From: an uncultured Prevotella sp.
GTDB taxonomy: Bacteria > Bacteroidota > Bacteroidia > Bacteroidales > Bacteroidaceae
NCBI GenBank assembly: GCA_900319895.1
Contig: ONQK01000151.1
Location: 1 to 6,427, forward strand
Reading direction: 5' to 3'
DNA: 6,427 nt
The position numbers were made by a program, and so were the translations under genes. The notes under the pieces were generated by a model. The model searched no databases, was not told the origin of the DNA, and worked only from the letters and a program-made list of their open reading frames with translations. The stretch's first letter is position 1, and the number at the start of each line of letters is the position of its first letter. Positions 5,978 to 6,427 of the stretch are shown in pieces.

Positions 5978-6427
5978 TCACACTCCAATGCTCTTATTAT
6001 ACCACTGATAGAGCCGGCTAACGCCTTCTTCAATATCAATTTGATGCCGCCATCCCAATCGGTGGAGTTTGCTGACATCTGTCAATTTTCGCATTGTACC
6101 GTCTGGCTTGCTGGTGTCGAATTCTATTGTCCCTTCAAAATTTGTTGTCTTTGCAATAAGTTCGGAAAGATTTTTGATGGTTATCTCTTTTCCCGTTCCA
6201 ACATTTATGTGGCAATTGCGGATTTCTCCTAATTGTGGCAGCGCGCCGCCGCGACCGTGGCCTGCATTTCTGTTGCTGTCGTTCTGGCAGGCGGGTTCGT
6301 GGGCAGCGCAAGAGTATTTTTCAATTCCGATGATGTCGCTGAAATTGACGTGAAGCAAGATGTGTACGCTGGCATCTGCCATATCCTCACTCCATAGAAA
6401 TTCTCTGAGCGGTGCTCCGGAGCCCCA
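5978..6427 (-). CDS. fcl: GDP-L-fucose synthase, C-terminal part (5' end outside window)
   Basis: The frame is open from the right edge to TGA at 5978-5980, giving 149 residues that begin WGSGAPLREFLWSEDMADA. The protein is therefore truncated by the window, and the internal Met at 6382 is not its start. Fcl (WcaG) is a cytoplasmic NADPH-dependent SDR-family epimerase/reductase that makes GDP-L-fucose from GDP-4-keto-6-deoxymannose. Supporting motifs are PLREFLWSEDMADA, HINVGTGKEITIKNLSELIA, the diagnostic FDTSKPDGTMRKLTDVSKLHRLGW, and the terminal GVSRLYQWY. The NAD-binding GxxGxxG and the catalytic YxxxK lie outside the window. Between DMADA and HINVGTG there are about two dozen more residues than in the E. 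coli enzyme as I remember it, rich in Cys, Asn, His and Gly (about residues 38-66); Bacteroides homologues carry a similar insertion. A gmd gene upstream would be expected. Confidence 0.93.
   Translation of the reverse strand, partial: WGSGAPLREFLWSEDMADASVHILLHVNFSDIIGIEKYSCAAHEPACQNDSNRNAGHGRGGALPQLGEIRNCHINVGTGKEITIKNLSELIAKTTNFEGTIEFDTSKPDGTMRKLTDVSKLHRLGWRHQIDIEEGVSRLYQWYNKSIGV

Noticed and set aside
1..6427. CRISPR array, insertion sequence, prophage or toxin-antitoxin pair
   Set aside because: No spaced direct repeats of CRISPR size, no transposase or integrase motifs, no terminal inverted repeats and no small paired genes are visible. Gene content is housekeeping plus one surface protein.

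Overview
The window looks like chromosomal DNA from a member of the Bacteroidales (Bacteroidota), most like Prevotella or Bacteroides; the species cannot be told from sequence alone. Three things point there. First, two promoters match the Bacteroidota sigma-ABfr pattern (TTTG, about 19 bases, TAnnTTTG), which other phyla do not use. Second, a secreted cysteine-rich leucine-rich-repeat protein ends in a tail resembling the type IX secretion sorting domain. Third, the GDP-L-fucose synthase fragment carries an extra internal segment that I recall from Bacteroides homologues. Base composition is moderate, with AT-rich spacers.

Layout, left to right. Positions 1 to about 55 may hold the last codons of a plus-strand gene. 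A strong hairpin at 81-114 with A/T tracts on both sides can act as a terminator from either direction. A minus-strand gene (211-1458) encodes a 415-residue secreted LRR protein. A 404-base spacer (1459-1862) separates it from the divergent glnS cluster. This spacer holds a textbook promoter for the LRR gene, a set of direct repeats just upstream of it, three CATG units at 11-base spacing that include a perfect inverted repeat, and a perfect dyad next to the glnS -7 box.

The plus-strand cluster is glnS (glutaminyl-tRNA synthetase, 567 residues), a 484-residue TPR protein starting inside the glnS stop codon (ATGA overlap), and a DedA-family membrane protein 5 bases further on. The tight spacing suggests one transcript. 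The three products (tRNA charging, a soluble repeat scaffold, a membrane protein of a family that includes lipid-carrier transporters) have no obvious shared pathway; co-expression may simply reflect growth-rate-linked housekeeping.

A 322-base gene-free stretch (5656-5977) follows. The window ends in the C-terminal 149 codons of a minus-strand fcl (GDP-L-fucose synthase) gene, whose start lies beyond the right edge.

Most of the window is ordinary housekeeping content. I do not see an undescribed multi-gene system. The parts most worth a second look are the double cysteine ladder of the LRR protein and the phased repeats in the divergent spacer.
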